A program made the position numbers and the translations under genes. The notes beneath the pieces are model-generated. The model searched no databases. It had not been told where the DNA came from and saw nothing but the letters and a program-made list of their open reading frames with translations. Below are positions 49,436-61,625 of a stretch of DNA of 64,000 nucleotides, in pieces. Within the stretch, counting starts at the first letter, position 1; every line of letters starts with the position of its first letter. This DNA comes from Nageia nagi (Eukaryota; Pinophyta). The stretch is taken from assembly GCA_050084985.1 (NCBI GenBank), contig JBITNC010000001.1, positions 120,838,001 to 120,902,000 on the forward strand, written 5' to 3'.

Positions 49436-49664
49436 TGAAAGGAAATAGGAAAAACTTATATATTGATACAATGAGACATGCCTATAAATAGGCATTTACA
49501 AGAACGAATACCATGGTTTGAGCACATGGTATTGTGCACATGGTTTTACAAAACAACGGTAAACATTAAATGATCGTAAACATTCAATGACCGTAAACAT
49601 TAAATGATAACTAACTTAGGGACTCTAAAGTTAGATACCCTAGCAAGCTTAACTAACTCTAACA
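49436..49664 (-). repeat. 5' LTR of E3 (minus sense)
   Basis: 229 bp, minus-strand TGTTAGAG to CTTTCA, with both canonical termini intact. Three 17-bp repeats (GTAAACATTAAATGATC and variants) at 49558-49609 lie in U3 and may act as an enhancer. Confidence 0.95.
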
Positions 49665-49669
49665 CAACC

Positions 49670-50488
49670 AATTAGTTTCTACATAATAATCAGCTTCATT
49701 TTTTATATATTAGTAAATAAACACAATACTTCATTTTTAATATAGATGTACTACTTCATTTATTTGGTTGATATTCTATTATAGTTTTGGTCTATAAAAA
49801 TATCAAATTTTTATATTTTTGGGTTGGTAAAGGTTCAAACCCTTTCAAAATTCTTACCCTTTTTTATTAATACATTTACCCAATTAATAAGAAAAATCAT
49901 GGCTTCTTAGGTTAAGACAACCTTGTAAGAGGTTTTTTATCGAATAAAAACAATGAAATAATAAATGTAGATACATTTATTAATTTACTATTGAAATTTA
50001 ATTATGATTTAGAATATATACAATGGAAACAAAATAAAATAATATATTATTTGAATCATAAAAGAATCTTTAGCTATGTTATCATTATTATAAGATATAA
50101 AAAATTATGAAATAAACAAGAAAAAAATTCTTGAAATATAAGACATGACTTCAAAAAAATTATATTTAAATTATCATTATTTATATCAATTTATAAATAA
50201 TCCTACAAGGTAAAATAAAAGATGTTGTCTAACTAGGGGACTAATCAACCACCTGAGAACCTGATATTTTATTACATCCATGCATCTTCTCGTTGGCCTT
50301 TTTCTTTAGGTAATCATATGTGCTACATAATCTCTCATAAACACTCTCTTCACGATTCTATAACAACATTTCCTTCATAATGTTATTTGCAATCACATTC
50401 ATGAATTTAATAGCATTTACAAGTTAAAAAAAAAAACTAAGTACAAAAAAATATTCACAAAGGGTTTTTTCAAAAATATATTTTAAAT
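49670..50488. other. Unassigned AT-rich DNA
   Basis: No gene. GGTTCAAACCC at 49832-49842 looks like a Pol III B box, but a convincing A box is missing. Confidence 0.3.
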
Positions 50489-50560
50489 ATTTGAATCCAG
50501 GTTGGTCGTTTCAAATTTCAATGCCATAACCACTTCACTAGCATTCCATTCATGACCATT
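50489..50560 (-). repeat. Possible tRNA-derived SINE relic
   Basis: Minus strand: A-box-like TAGTGAAGTGG (50540-50530) and B-box-like GGATTCAAAT (50498-50489), start-to-start distance about 42 bp as in tRNA-derived promoters, with ...GGTTATGGCATTG between. No cloverleaf; tail and target duplication not seen. Confidence 0.35.
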
Positions 50561-52856
50561 GGTTCTAATTTTTATATTTGACTTCAACTATTGTGAAGCT
50601 ATTGTGATACATTAACTTCATGAATATTCTTGCAATTACTAAAAAAATAAGGTTTGTTGAATAAAATGCATAAATATTAGAAACTAGCAAGTTGTCAAGG
50701 GGCTAATTAATCCCCTAGTTAGAAAAAATATAATACATGATTTTAAATAATATCTTATAAGGAAATGGTTTGATATAATACAAAAATAATTTATGCATAC
50801 CTAAAGGGAATATTTCTATATGGATATTTATCAAGATACATATGATATAAGATCGCATGGGATCCTAGTTTTTAAGACATAAAAGTTAATTTTTAAAATA
50901 TAATTTTTTAATAAGCTTAAAAAGTGATGTACACAAGTGTATTAAAAAATGGCTTTTAAATTGGGATCTCATATAAAATTAACCCTAAGATATTATGGAT
51001 CATTTAAAATAGAATATAAATTACATAGAGATTAAGATTAAATTTCTCATTTCAATTAAGTGTTAAGTTGTTTTTTAATATTTTAGTAAATAATATTTTC
51101 ATGGTTGTAATCATACAAATTATTCATAAAATATATTATTTAAAATTTAATTTTAAAATTTTTATGAAATTGTTAAGAAATTGAACAATAAAATTAGTTT
51201 AGATATATTAAATATATATTTATAAAATATCTAGTGTCAATATCAAGGTGCTTATTTTAAATATTTGTTTACCTTACATAAATATTAATTAATACAAACA
51301 CTAGAAAAATATTAACTATGCAAAAACAATTACACATATTATTTATAAAAATATATATAACAAATATCACCTAACAATAATTAAATATGAAAAAAAAGAG
51401 TTCTATATTAATTTCAACCATCTATTTATAAAAAATGATATAGTTATTAATCAATTTCAACCATTGAATTATTTTTAAATGAATACACAAGTGACACCTC
51501 CTCATGTCTTTTTAGATCACCTCTTAGCATAATAACTTAAGATTAGATGTTTATACTAATAATAATACTATATAAAAATAATTTGATGTAATATATAAAT
51601 AATGTCCATGAAGTTTTAAGTAATTACTCTTATATTTTTAGTGAATTGAATAAGGAAAAGTAAAGTTAAACATGGTAAAGGATATCTAAATGAATATAGG
51701 GAGAGAATGCTTCATCTAAAATCCCTTCTTGCTCAAACTAAAAAGAACTTAAAATGTACCAAATAAGTCAATAATGAATTTTAATAATGGATTTCATATT
51801 AATATGTTATTAATATCAAGGGAGAGAAATGAAACTTTTTTATTTTAATTGCATATTTTGAAGAATTTATCAAAATAATAAAATTTATTATCAAATAATT
51901 TTGGATAACATTTTTCAATTCTTTAGATTATTTGCAAAATGTTATTGGTTTAATGGTGATCAGAATATGAATTAAGCTTAAATTATTATAAATATTCACT
52001 ATTATTTTCCTAATCTTTATGGTGGCAAATAAACCAAATTCTTCTAAGGAATTCTTAGAGATTTGTTTAGCGTGGGAGATGATGAAACCTTATGACTTGT
52101 TATTTATTATTAGTAGTGCTTTATTTACTATAAGCTCTATGAAAAATGATTACTTGTGTATAGATGGTGATGATTTTCATATTTTATTTGTGATTACTCT
52201 TTCTATTAAATTATTTAGCATTATTTTCTTTGAAAAAGAATAATTCTATTGATCTAATTCTAAAACATTATTTTTAAGTATGCACTTTATTACATATTTA
52301 AGCAAAAGAAGAATAAGAATTGGGAGCAACATATAATTTCAATGCAAAAATCTTATTATGAAAAAAGAAACTTCTTGAATATCGAAATCACATAATATAT
52401 TAAGTATTTTGAATCAAATTTTCTTTTTGATATTATATTTGAAAAATTCTAATGATTTTTTTTAATAATTTTAAAGTTGGAAATGGAATTAAGTGTTAGT
52501 TAGTAAAATAAATTTAGGATAAATTTAAGAAGTCTTATTTGAAATAATTTAACTTGTAAGAGGTAATAGGAAGAGAAGGCTATGAAATAATTTTTTAATG
52601 ATAAGATATGACTAATGGGATCCTCTTTACATCTGACTAATTAAACTTTTATAAAAGTAAGATCAAAAGTAGGTGATAAATTCATTTGTTTTAGGATAAT
52701 GGACTAACTTTTTTTATGAAACCACCCTTGTGAGTCAATTTCTTGGAATTAGATTCCATGTATAATGGCTTCTCTTATGTCAAAGTCACCCGACAGTTGT
52801 ACCCAGCCTCATCCATGCCAACATGGTCATCCATCAGTTAGACTTAGCATATCCAC
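50561..52856. other. Unassigned very AT-rich DNA
   Basis: No recognisable gene or element. The 74-codon frame at 52019-52243 has no family resemblance. Confidence 0.3.
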
Positions 52857-52950
52857 ATGATGTGAGGGGGGAGAGTTTATAACTTGGAACCTCCCTTTTT
52901 CAACTTGAGAGTTTTATCTTGCCACTTCTCTCCAACTCCCCTCACATCAT
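52857..52950. repeat. Inverted repeat with GC-richer arms
   Basis: ATGATGTGAGGGG at 52857-52869 pairs with CCCCTCACATCAT at 52938-52950, loop about 68 bp. The flanks carry a direct repeat ATAATGGACTAA (about 52698 and 52956). Could be a small hairpin element or the remnant of an LTR junction. Confidence 0.5.
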
Positions 52951-55118
52951 TGGATATAATGGACTAATTTTGAAATAAGAATAGTCAACATGATTATAGT
53001 TGGATGGTTCAATTAGGGTCATGTAAGGACACAATCTCAACATTTAAGATATAATATTAACTTTAACACCAAACTTATAATACTCAAGCATTGAGTAATT
53101 TTTTTTTTCAAAAATTTGAAACTATGTAATTCAAAAGAAATCATTTTCTTAATGTGTTAGAAGCTACTTGTGAACCATGTAATCTATTTATGATAATCTT
53201 GCTAGCATTGGTTCCAAGCTAAGTCATACATGAGTCTAGAACTCTTCTTGACTATATTCCATTTTTTTTTATTAACATAACTTGTTAATAAACTCCATAT
53301 AGCTTTCCTTTATATGTTCCTCTAAGGATTATTTTGCATAACTCATTAAAACCCTTTTCATGAACATAATGATTTCTTTATGGTATTATATACATAAATT
53401 ATATTTCTATCCATCATTATATCATGATAATTTAAATACTTCAAGTTCCATTCAAACCTAATTGAGGATCTCTTAATTATCTTAGCATATCTCACCTTGA
53501 TAATCCTTATCCTCAAGATGAATAATCATGCCTTTACTTTTAGATTATTGACTAAGTTTTCAAATTAAGTTTAAACATCCCAAATAATAACCCAATATTA
53601 TTTATAAGTAAATCATTAACATTAAGAGATATTATTCTATCTATTTTACTTAGGTTCATTTTATTATCTTATCTTGCCTCAACTATTTGCCCAAGTTTGA
53701 AGCTTATAGGTGTGGGAGTTACGTTCTAAACATTGTATTATAATTATGTAGAAATAAAGCATAAATAACTTTATTTAAAAAAATAAAAATATTGCATATA
53801 TGATCTAAAGATCATAAATTATTCATTCAATAGAAAAATACTCATAATAATAAACACTTTAATTAAATAAGAAAGCTTGTTGTGCAAAAGTAATTATCCT
53901 CAAATTATGTAAATCATTTTCATTATAATCAACTACAATTGAATATACAATTCTTTGTAAGCTTAAGAAACTAATAATAAATTTGATCTTAATCCCAAAA
54001 TATTTACAAGAAAAAATGAGAGTTTTAATCACCTTTGTATTAGAACACAATAACTCTTGAATGGAATTGGATCAAAATAGCCTTTTCTTTTTCCTAATAA
54101 GCAACTACATGTTTTTCGAAGGGAAAGTATACAAAAGAAATAGTAATATTATGAAATAAACAATAAGGGAATAAAATATAATAATAATGGTCTCATAATA
54201 TAATTGGATAGATCACAACCTATTTTGAAAAGACATATACTATTAGAATTCCTTATGCAAATCTTAAAAAGGACTCTATAGATTCCAAAAAAGGATCTAT
54301 GGTAAATTAGACTAAGCTTGTCAATAAAACCATATACCTTTAATTTATTTGCATTTATTGTTCTATCATACAAACCATAGATTTCATCAATAAAATATCT
54401 TTCATTTTAATTGTAGGGTAATAATATTAATTCTTTTAATTTGTAAAAATAGATCCTACAAGGAAGGATCCAACCTGTTGATAATTTCCTAATTGATGAC
54501 ATCTTCAACTCTTGCACAATCTTTAGAACATTTCCTTTCTCTAGAAAATAGTTATCTTAAGCTTAACCCTAGTATCTTATTTATAAAGTTCTCTAGGATT
54601 AGGGCTCCTAAATATTTAGTTAATTTCTAATTTTAAATTTCTTTCTAAAATTATTTTAGCCAAATAAATTTTCTAAATATGAAATACTTTCTCCTATTTA
54701 TTTCTAAGTTTGAAATAAATATCATAAAAGTGAGATTAGTTAAATTAGAAAAATTAATGATTTATAATTATCTTATCAATTAAGATAAATGAGTCTATTT
54801 TAACTATTAGATTAATTTAGAAACAATCTAAATTATCCTCATGTATTTATTATTCTTCTAATAAGTAGTTTTTAGGAAATATGATTATTATATAACTAAA
54901 ATAATAATAGTTGTAATAATATATAGCAATAATTATAAAAAATATTTAGATATTAATATTCAATTAAAATTATCTTTTCACCATAGGATAAATGAGATTT
55001 TATTTTAGCTTATAACTTAATATTAAAACTAATCTAAAATATCCACATAAATTTATTATTCTCTTAACAATTAATTTAGACAATTATTATTATTTAAACA
55101 TTTAAAATAATAATAGTT

Positions 55119-55153
<35 letters not shown>

Positions 55154-57489
55154 AAATATTTAAGCTTAATCAATCATTTATTTTTAAACACTTAATTAAT
55201 CAATTCACCTAGTTAGCATTTTAGCATCACTATATTGTTCTAACATTAGCTTGTTAGGGGTTTTCTTAGTTTTCATGACCTACCTCAAGACACTGTTTGA
55301 CCTCAAGTACCATCAAGTATTTAAATGGATTATATTTGAATAATGATATGATAATGACAAGTTTGAAAAGGAATATGTATCATTTGTGAAAATTTGATGT
55401 TGGCTTCGAGACATTTTGACATAAGTCACCTCGATATGGACAAGTGATCCAAAGACCCTAAGGAACAAAGGTGAATTGGTGATAGGAATAGAAGGGTAAT
55501 ATGAAGAAATGATTGGTGTTGATTTGATGACACACTTATGACATCATAAATCATGTAGTTGCATGTAGAATAATTGTTATGATTATCAATGAAAATATGT
55601 TTGCAAAAAATATGTGGAGTAATCTTACTCTGCAAGACAAGGCTTCTATCACAGGTAAAGGTTTGTTTCCCTTGTTTTGTATTTTTTGAAATTCAAATTT
55701 TAAATAGAGGGAAAAGAATATACCTTATCTAAATTCAAAAATTTACATAAGTTTAAGAAATAAAGTTTTAGAAGGGATAAAAGGTAAAATTAAAGTACGT
55801 ATACTATTGCCACATAGGATTAATAGTAAAAACACTATTAGAAAATGACTAAGGTCTCCTTGTGGTGTTACAAGATATTTAATGGGTAGGAAATAATGAT
55901 TTAATGACCCTAATTAGTTTTATTTTCTTGTGTTAGTATGGATAAAAGTTAGCACTAATTTGTTAGTTAATAAAAAGGTTCTAAGGTATTAAATTCCATT
56001 ACAATCATTCAAAATTTTAAGCAAACCTATCCCAAAAAATATTAAAGGTGTGAGGAGATGTTCATTTGGACACACTTGGATCTCCTTGGCTATAAATAAA
56101 GGGATGGAACCTTAAGCAAAACCACCTACCTATCTATCTCTTATTATTTCATTTTTGTTATTCTCAAGCTTGGACATATAGTTACATGAGGAAAAGAAGT
56201 CTCTATTCCCTCTCCAAGACAAGGTGCATTCTTTTGCATTTCTATAATGCCTAGTGAAAGTAGCCATATTTTGATATATTTCATGAGTTACGTGAAAGTA
56301 ATGTTTGATAAAATCTTATAGAATTTATTTGTTGATAGAAATTTTATACTATTGGAAGAGACATATTGAATATTTTGTTGGTATCTTATCTTTTTTTTAA
56401 AGGTAAAGGAGTATAGTTATTATTATTTAAGTTAATGATTAGTTTTTGGAATTATATAAAAAAAATGTTATTTATGAAAGGTATGTGAACTTATTGTTGA
56501 AAAGTCTTGTCATGTACTCTTGTTTGGGAAAGGAAGGATAGCTCATTAATATTCTTTTCAAGTTGTTATAATTATGTATTGGTTAAATAAATAACACATT
56601 AAATCCCCTATTTCAAATACTCTTAGATGGATTTCTACACTTTCATTTAGGATTTATGTGGTGTCATAGATAAAAGTAGCAAAGGCTACAGATTTTGTCT
56701 TTGCATGCCTGCATTATGCATATTCTACTAATCATTATAAACCATAAAAACCTTCTTGCAATACATTATTTTCAAATAATTCCTAGATTTATGTGTATTT
56801 GTGATGAGGCGTCAATTCATCATTTAATTTTTGTCAATCCTGAGTTGGTGTACAAGGCTATATGCAGTTGAGGACTCTATTTTATCCCTTGTTCTACTTT
56901 CAAATTGCAATCACACAATAATCTAAATTCAGACTTACAAGAATTAAACTAGAAAAATAAAGTTGCAGTAAACTGAAGGAAATGGAGTTAAACACACACA
57001 CTAAGCTGCTATCAAATACTTTCAGAAAACTAGAAATTGACATGAAACAAATAAGAGACCTCTACCAGTAGGAGTGGGCCCCCTCTTCCAGTAGAGACTC
57101 ACAATTAAACACAATGTTAAAGAATTGTCACACCTTTTTATTGCTTTTCCAAATGAACTGTATAATTTGATTACAAAAGCTAGTCCTTCCTCCTCTTCCT
57201 CTCTTTCTGTCACCAAGTCTTTATTTATTCTAATAGGCTCATTAATGTTTTTAACTAATCATTCTAAATATATACTACTTGACCTATTCATTTGGGTCAT
57301 GCAATCCTTCTTTCCTATGCTATCTGCTAATATTCTGGAGATAATTCTGCAAAGATCAAGTCTAAAATAGAATTAGTTACTTTGTCCTTAAGACTAGTTC
57401 CAAATTGGAATAAGTCTACTTGACTTCTTCTCTGGCTCCTCTAGTTTCTCTAATTGATCCACGTTTCTTCTCTGTCTTTGATGTAGCTA
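52951..57489. other. Unassigned AT-rich DNA with simple repeats
   Basis: No gene recognised. It holds an (AAT)n run at 55121-55149 and a promoter-like TATAAATA at 56091-56098 followed by ACCACCTACC and CT-rich sequence, as in plant LTR promoters, without a second copy to prove an LTR. Short minus-strand frames near 53.3-53.7 kb hint at copia RT but too weakly to call. Confidence 0.3.
55121..55149. repeat. (AAT)n microsatellite
   Basis: About nine TAA/AAT units in a row. Confidence 0.9.
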
Positions 57490-58020
57490 TCATCTTAGCT
57501 ATAATTCAGGAGCCTTTTTGGAGCTACATTTCAGGAACCTTTCTGAAGCTACATTTCAGGAACCTTTTTTTAGGAGCTATATTTTAGGAACTTTTTGGAG
57601 CTATGGTTTCTAGAACTGATCCTAGAAATAGTTTCTAGAGCCAAACTAAAGTCACTTTTTGGTGCTAGACTTAAGTCAATTTCTGGAGCCAGAATGAAGT
57701 CACCTTTTGTGCTAGACTTAAGTTGGTTTCTGGAGCTAGACTGACGTCGCTTTCTGGTGCTAGACTTAAGTTGATTTTTGGAGCTAGACTTAAATTCAAT
57801 TTCTAGTGCTAGACTTAAGTTAGTTTCTAGAGCTAGACTGAAGTCACTTTCTGGTGCTAGATTGAAGTCACTTTCTGGTGCTAGATTGAAGTCTATTTCT
57901 GGAACTAGTCTTAAGTTGCTTTCTAATGCTAGACTTTAGTTGGTTTCTGGAGCTAGTCTTAAGTTGCTTTCTGGCGCTAGACTTAAGTCAATTTATGGAG
58001 CTCTAATTAAATTACTCTAG
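57490..58020 (-). repeat. Minisatellite F, 24-bp unit, octapeptide-coding
   Basis: About twenty units of CTTTCTGGTGCTAGATTGAAGTCA type, exact 24-bp spacing in 57700-58000. On the minus strand the frame reads octapeptides such as DLSLAPES, NLRLAPET, DFNLAPES and NLSLALEI in succession, with occasional damage. The left part (57490-57620) is more degenerate. Same sense as the integrase at 62 kb and part of the same element's 3' region. Confidence 0.85.
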
Positions 58021-58499
58021 AGCTAGAAACTTGATACTTGCAGCCATCATTCTTATAAGAAGTCAGAATATGTGCTCAGAAACATTATTTAAACATAAAT
58101 AGTAATTTTTCATGCATCAAAATTACAAATAACATTAATAAATGAAAGATCAAATAAATATGCATTCAACATTAAATTAGACAGTTTATAACAATTAGTA
58201 ATATCATTCAAGTCATAATAGTGTTCCAAATGTCCTTAACACCTTAAATAAATGCATCAAAAATGAGACCATTTTGAGTCTCATCATTCTCCCCAGCAGA
58301 AAACATTGCTACTCCTGTAGCAATCAAAATTAAGCTCCCTCAATTACTTAATTTACCTTTCTAATCATTACTTTCGGAGTCACTAGATTATGGATAGAAT
58401 TATGGTCAGAAGAATTTAAATCTTTCATCATCAGGCTCAGGTCATATGGATATAAGAAATTTAAAAATCTTTTCTTTATCTTCTCTTGATAGAAGATTT
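58021..58499. other. Unassigned spacer
   Basis: Nothing recognised between the array and the extra ORF. Confidence 0.3.
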
Positions 58500-60908
58500 A
58501 TCTTTGTTGGGCCTATACTATCCAATCTTAGCCTTTCAACATAATTTCCCAGACCTTTACTGATTCTCATTTCTATTTCCCAAATCTAAATAATTGCTAA
58601 TTTTGGGGACTCTCATCTTGCCAAAAAGAAGCTGGTTCCAAAACTAACAATGGTCTAAACCGTTGTCCAATCCATTGATAGGGTGCTTTTCTTATTATTG
58701 CACATAGTGTTTCAACTCTTCTTTTGCTCCATCTCAAATTATTTGGGGAAATAATTTCCCTTTGCTTTGTTGATCTGTCTGAAAATCCCATCTCCTTTGA
58801 CAACTTGCTAAAGCTGATTAAATATAGACTATGTTGTGGTTAGGCATCTGGTCAAGCAATCATTTAACATTCCTTGGTAATTGCTTTAGATCTCTATTTA
58901 TTTCAGCCATGAAAAGTGATCTTACCTCATCAACATACACAGGTTGTTGTCTGACCTAGAAATTATCACTCAAATCTTTTTGTGGGATTTGTTCCATTTC
59001 ATCTCCCCATTGAATTTGATTATACAAAATAGATACAAAAGCTTGTATCTGGATTTCCCTTACAAACACTGCTGGAAATAACCTTATGTTACCTCTAAGA
59101 ATGAAATATGAACATATAATTCACAAGGAGGTATCTTTCTTGTTCTGTTGCTTCAAAATATGCTCTAATAAAGTTTGCTCCTTATGTCTAATTATATGGC
59201 AATCCTTCCTTGATTCGTTTTTACTTGCCATTTCAAAAATTGCTCTTTGAGGTACCTGTGTACATAACTGAGGGTTGCTTCAATTGAACAAGCTCATCAA
59301 ATATTCTACATAAATCTTGACTGCTTACTTGATGAGTGGAATTTCTTTGTTATGCTTCTTTAAAGTTCTAATCTCTTGAAGGATTTTGAAGTTTGAATCT
59401 TCCATCCTTTCAATAATTTCTTCTGATTGTTGAATAGTATCTTTTAGTTGTTTTATTTCTTTATTCTATTTTGCAACTAAATTGGCTAACTATTCCCCTA
59501 CTTGTTCAACATTTTACATCTATCCAAAGAAATTCCCTTTTTCTCTAATTTAGTTGCTAATTGTTGAAGCATATTAGGCTTTTCTCTTTCCTTAGCTAAC
59601 ATTGTTTCTAAGCTACATAATCTTGAAGCAATCGTAAATTTGTTCCTCTAACTTTGTACTCTTGCTAATAAGATAGAATTTTCACTCACCAATTGTGCAT
59701 TTGCTTATTCCATAGCTCAGAGCTACTTTTGTAATTTTTAGAGCTCTGATTCCTCTTCTTGCTCCAATCTTCCAGTGCTTGTCTTCTGGAATTTGTACAT
59801 CTAATTCTGGAGCTATTTTGGAGCTAGTTCTGGAGCTGATTCTGGAGCTGGTTCTGGAGTTGATTCTAGACCTAGTTCTAAAGGTTGAATTTCTTCTACT
59901 ATTAGATCCAATTCATCAATAGTAATTGGATGGCCACTATCATTTCTTTTCGAGTCTTTTCCACTTGATGTCTTTTCTATGGGGATGACTCTTTTTTTGG
60001 AGACTGCTTCTTCCTTAACCTTTTTGATCTTCTCTTAAATACAAGTTGCAATTCTGCTTCTTTTGGACTGGAAGGAATGTCCTATTATGTACCTACATTG
60101 AAACTTTCTTCTGTATGAACTATGTTAATATTTTCAATAGCAATAATAGGGACAGTTTCAATGTGAGAGCTTGATGCCTCTCCCATTTCTACAGTTCCCA
60201 TTTTTAAGACATCATGAACGTTAGGGTTTTCTAAGGGGTATTGCCTCTGGAATTCCTCCCAAGTCTACCACCATTCTCCTTTCTCAAAATATATTCTCTA
60301 CAGAGCAATGTTACTAAACCATGGTGTTTTAAGGTAGATGATTTGTTATCAACTTTTGCCCTAACCTTTATAGCCATTTTCTATAAATTTTGGTGCACTA
60401 ACATAGACAAATTACAAGAGGTGTAATTGTCATACCTTAAACATGTTAACAGCCTTAGATGGTACCCCATTAGGGTGGCATATTTCCCTTCACAGGTGAT
60501 GTACCTCATCATCCATGAGCTACTTTTGCCTATTTTTCAGGTAAGGTATTTCGTTTTAACCCCTTGAATATGACCAGAGGTTTTGTACATTTCCGCCTTC
60601 TATTCTGTGCTTGGATGAAATTGTTCCAACAAATTTGGATAACTGTCTCTTTTCAACAAATTTTCTCCAAGCATTGGTAACCCTATTAATTCACTAATTG
60701 AATTCTCAGTGACTAGTATTGTATTGGATCCCAATGTTACAGAATTCTCCCTCAATCCTTCAGTAAAGTCTAAAACTAGTTGTTCATTATATCCTCTAAA
60801 CTTATCAAAGAATTGCAATAGGTCAAACTTTTGGAAGATTTCTACCTATTCTACCTCTTTCTTCAATTCCTCTATACTCTCTGGTTCTTTCTTACATTTC
60901 ATCCCCAT
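58500..60908 (-). pseudogene. Extra ORF downstream of integrase (uncharacterised), decayed
   Basis: Starts at an ATG at 60908 (MGMKCKKEPESIEELKKEVE), then after one stop runs to 60600 with FDLLQFFDKFRGYNEQLVLD and NTILVTENSISELIGLPMLG. Further pieces: YHLRLLTCLRYDNYTSCNLS (about 60460-60400); a basic run KRRSKRLRKKQSPKKR; GHPITIDELDLIVEEIQPLE (about 59935-59880); the APE-repeat tract at 59880-59810; and coiled-coil sequence ASRLCSLETMLAKEREKPNM (about 59620-59560). VRSLFMAEINRDLKQLPRNV (about 58940-58880) and a 68-codon frame at 58803-58597 with KRRVETLCAIIRKAPYQWIG follow. The plan is a globular N-terminus, Pro/Glu tract and coiled coil. It lies 3' of pol in the same sense, like the extra ORFs of some Tat/Athila elements. 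Function unknown. Confidence 0.5.
59810..59880 (-). repeat. 12-bp coding repeat (APE-x tract)
   Basis: Five or six units of GAGCTGATTCTG type; the minus strand reads TPEPAPESAPELAPK. The unit is half of the 24-bp unit of arrays F and G and shares their GGAGCTAG core. Confidence 0.8.
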
Positions 60909-61324
60909 TTTGAATTTGAATGCTTTCTAGATCTGAATTCTGGCAAACTGGCTTCTGAGCTTACTGTGAGAAATTCCTTTCTGGTGCATGCATGTAAAAA
61001 TGATGTCTCAGGGTTTCAACTTGCTTGTGCATGTCACCTCAAATTGTTTCCATTAATATTAATGATGTGTATCATTAACTTCTCACGCATTTGATGCGCC
61101 AGAATGTACAAGTGGTGTCTTTTGCATTTATTTCGCTTGATCAACATTTACTCCTTGGAACACTTATCGTGACTTAAATGATTTCACAATTATTTAACTA
61201 TCAATTTAATTATTAAATGCATACCTGGCATGCCATGTCTTTGGATGCCAGCTGACTCTAGATCATGCTGATGACAATGACCATGTGAGGAGAAGATTCT
61301 AAGTTGATAGCAATTCTGAGGTTG
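60909..61324 (-). other. Linker between array G and the extra ORF
   Basis: Minus-strand frame 61381-61190 is open for 63 codons, beginning in the array (ALESVLTPAPESMVRQPQNC) and running into unrecognised sequence with several His residues. No known domain. Confidence 0.35.
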
Positions 61325-61625
61325 ACGTACCATGCTTTCTGGAGCTGGAGTCAAAACACTTTCTAGAGCTATGCTTGACAATTTTTGGAGTTGGTTACAA
61401 AATAGTTTTTGGAGCTAGTCGTGAAATAGTTTTTGGAGCTAGTCATAAAATAGTTTCTAGAGCTAGTCGTAAAATAGTTTCTGGAGCTAGTTTCTAGAGC
61501 TAGTCTGTAAAACAGTTTCTGGAGCTAGTCGTAAAATAGTTTTTGGAGCTAGTTTCTAGAGCTAGCCGTAAAATAGTTTCTAGAGCTAGCTGTAAAATAG
61601 TTTCTGGAGCCAGTCTAGAATGCTT
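61325..61625 (-). repeat. Minisatellite G, 24-bp unit, octapeptide-coding
   Basis: About twelve units of GAGCTAGTCGTAAAATAGTTTCTG type, 24-bp period with two partial 12-13 bp insertions. The minus strand reads RLAPETIL, QLALETIL and RLALETSS in one frame near 61610-61540. Located just 3' of the integrase C-terminus. Confidence 0.85.

Larger units (their letters stand above)
46670..49664 (-). mobile_element. Young non-autonomous LTR retrotransposon (E3), minus strand
   Basis: 2995 bp bounded by two 229-bp LTRs that are identical by eye except at the second base, and by the perfect duplication CAACC (46665-46669 and 49665-49669). On the minus strand the 5' LTR is 49664-49436; the primer site TGGTATCAGAGCGGGTT abuts it (49435-49419), and the polypurine tract TTAAAGGGGGG (46909-46899) precedes the 3' LTR. 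No gag, protease, RT or integrase is visible in the 2.5-kb interior, so mobilisation must be in trans. The interior is markedly less AT-rich and keeps many CpG sites, unlike the old elements nearby, consistent with recent arrival. Primer type fits Ty1/copia or some Ty3 lineages; superfamily unresolved. Confidence 0.93.

Noticed and set aside
49832-49842. GGTTCAAACCC as a tRNA or SINE B box
   Set aside because: No convincing A box at the required distance and no cloverleaf.
53250-53720. Minus-strand NDLLINNIG-like stretch resembling copia RT
   Set aside because: Only one short block, no neighbouring RT motifs in order; too weak.
56041-56240. TATAAATA with downstream ACCACCTACC as an LTR promoter
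   Set aside because: Plausible, but no second LTR copy, primer site or polypurine tract could be tied to it.
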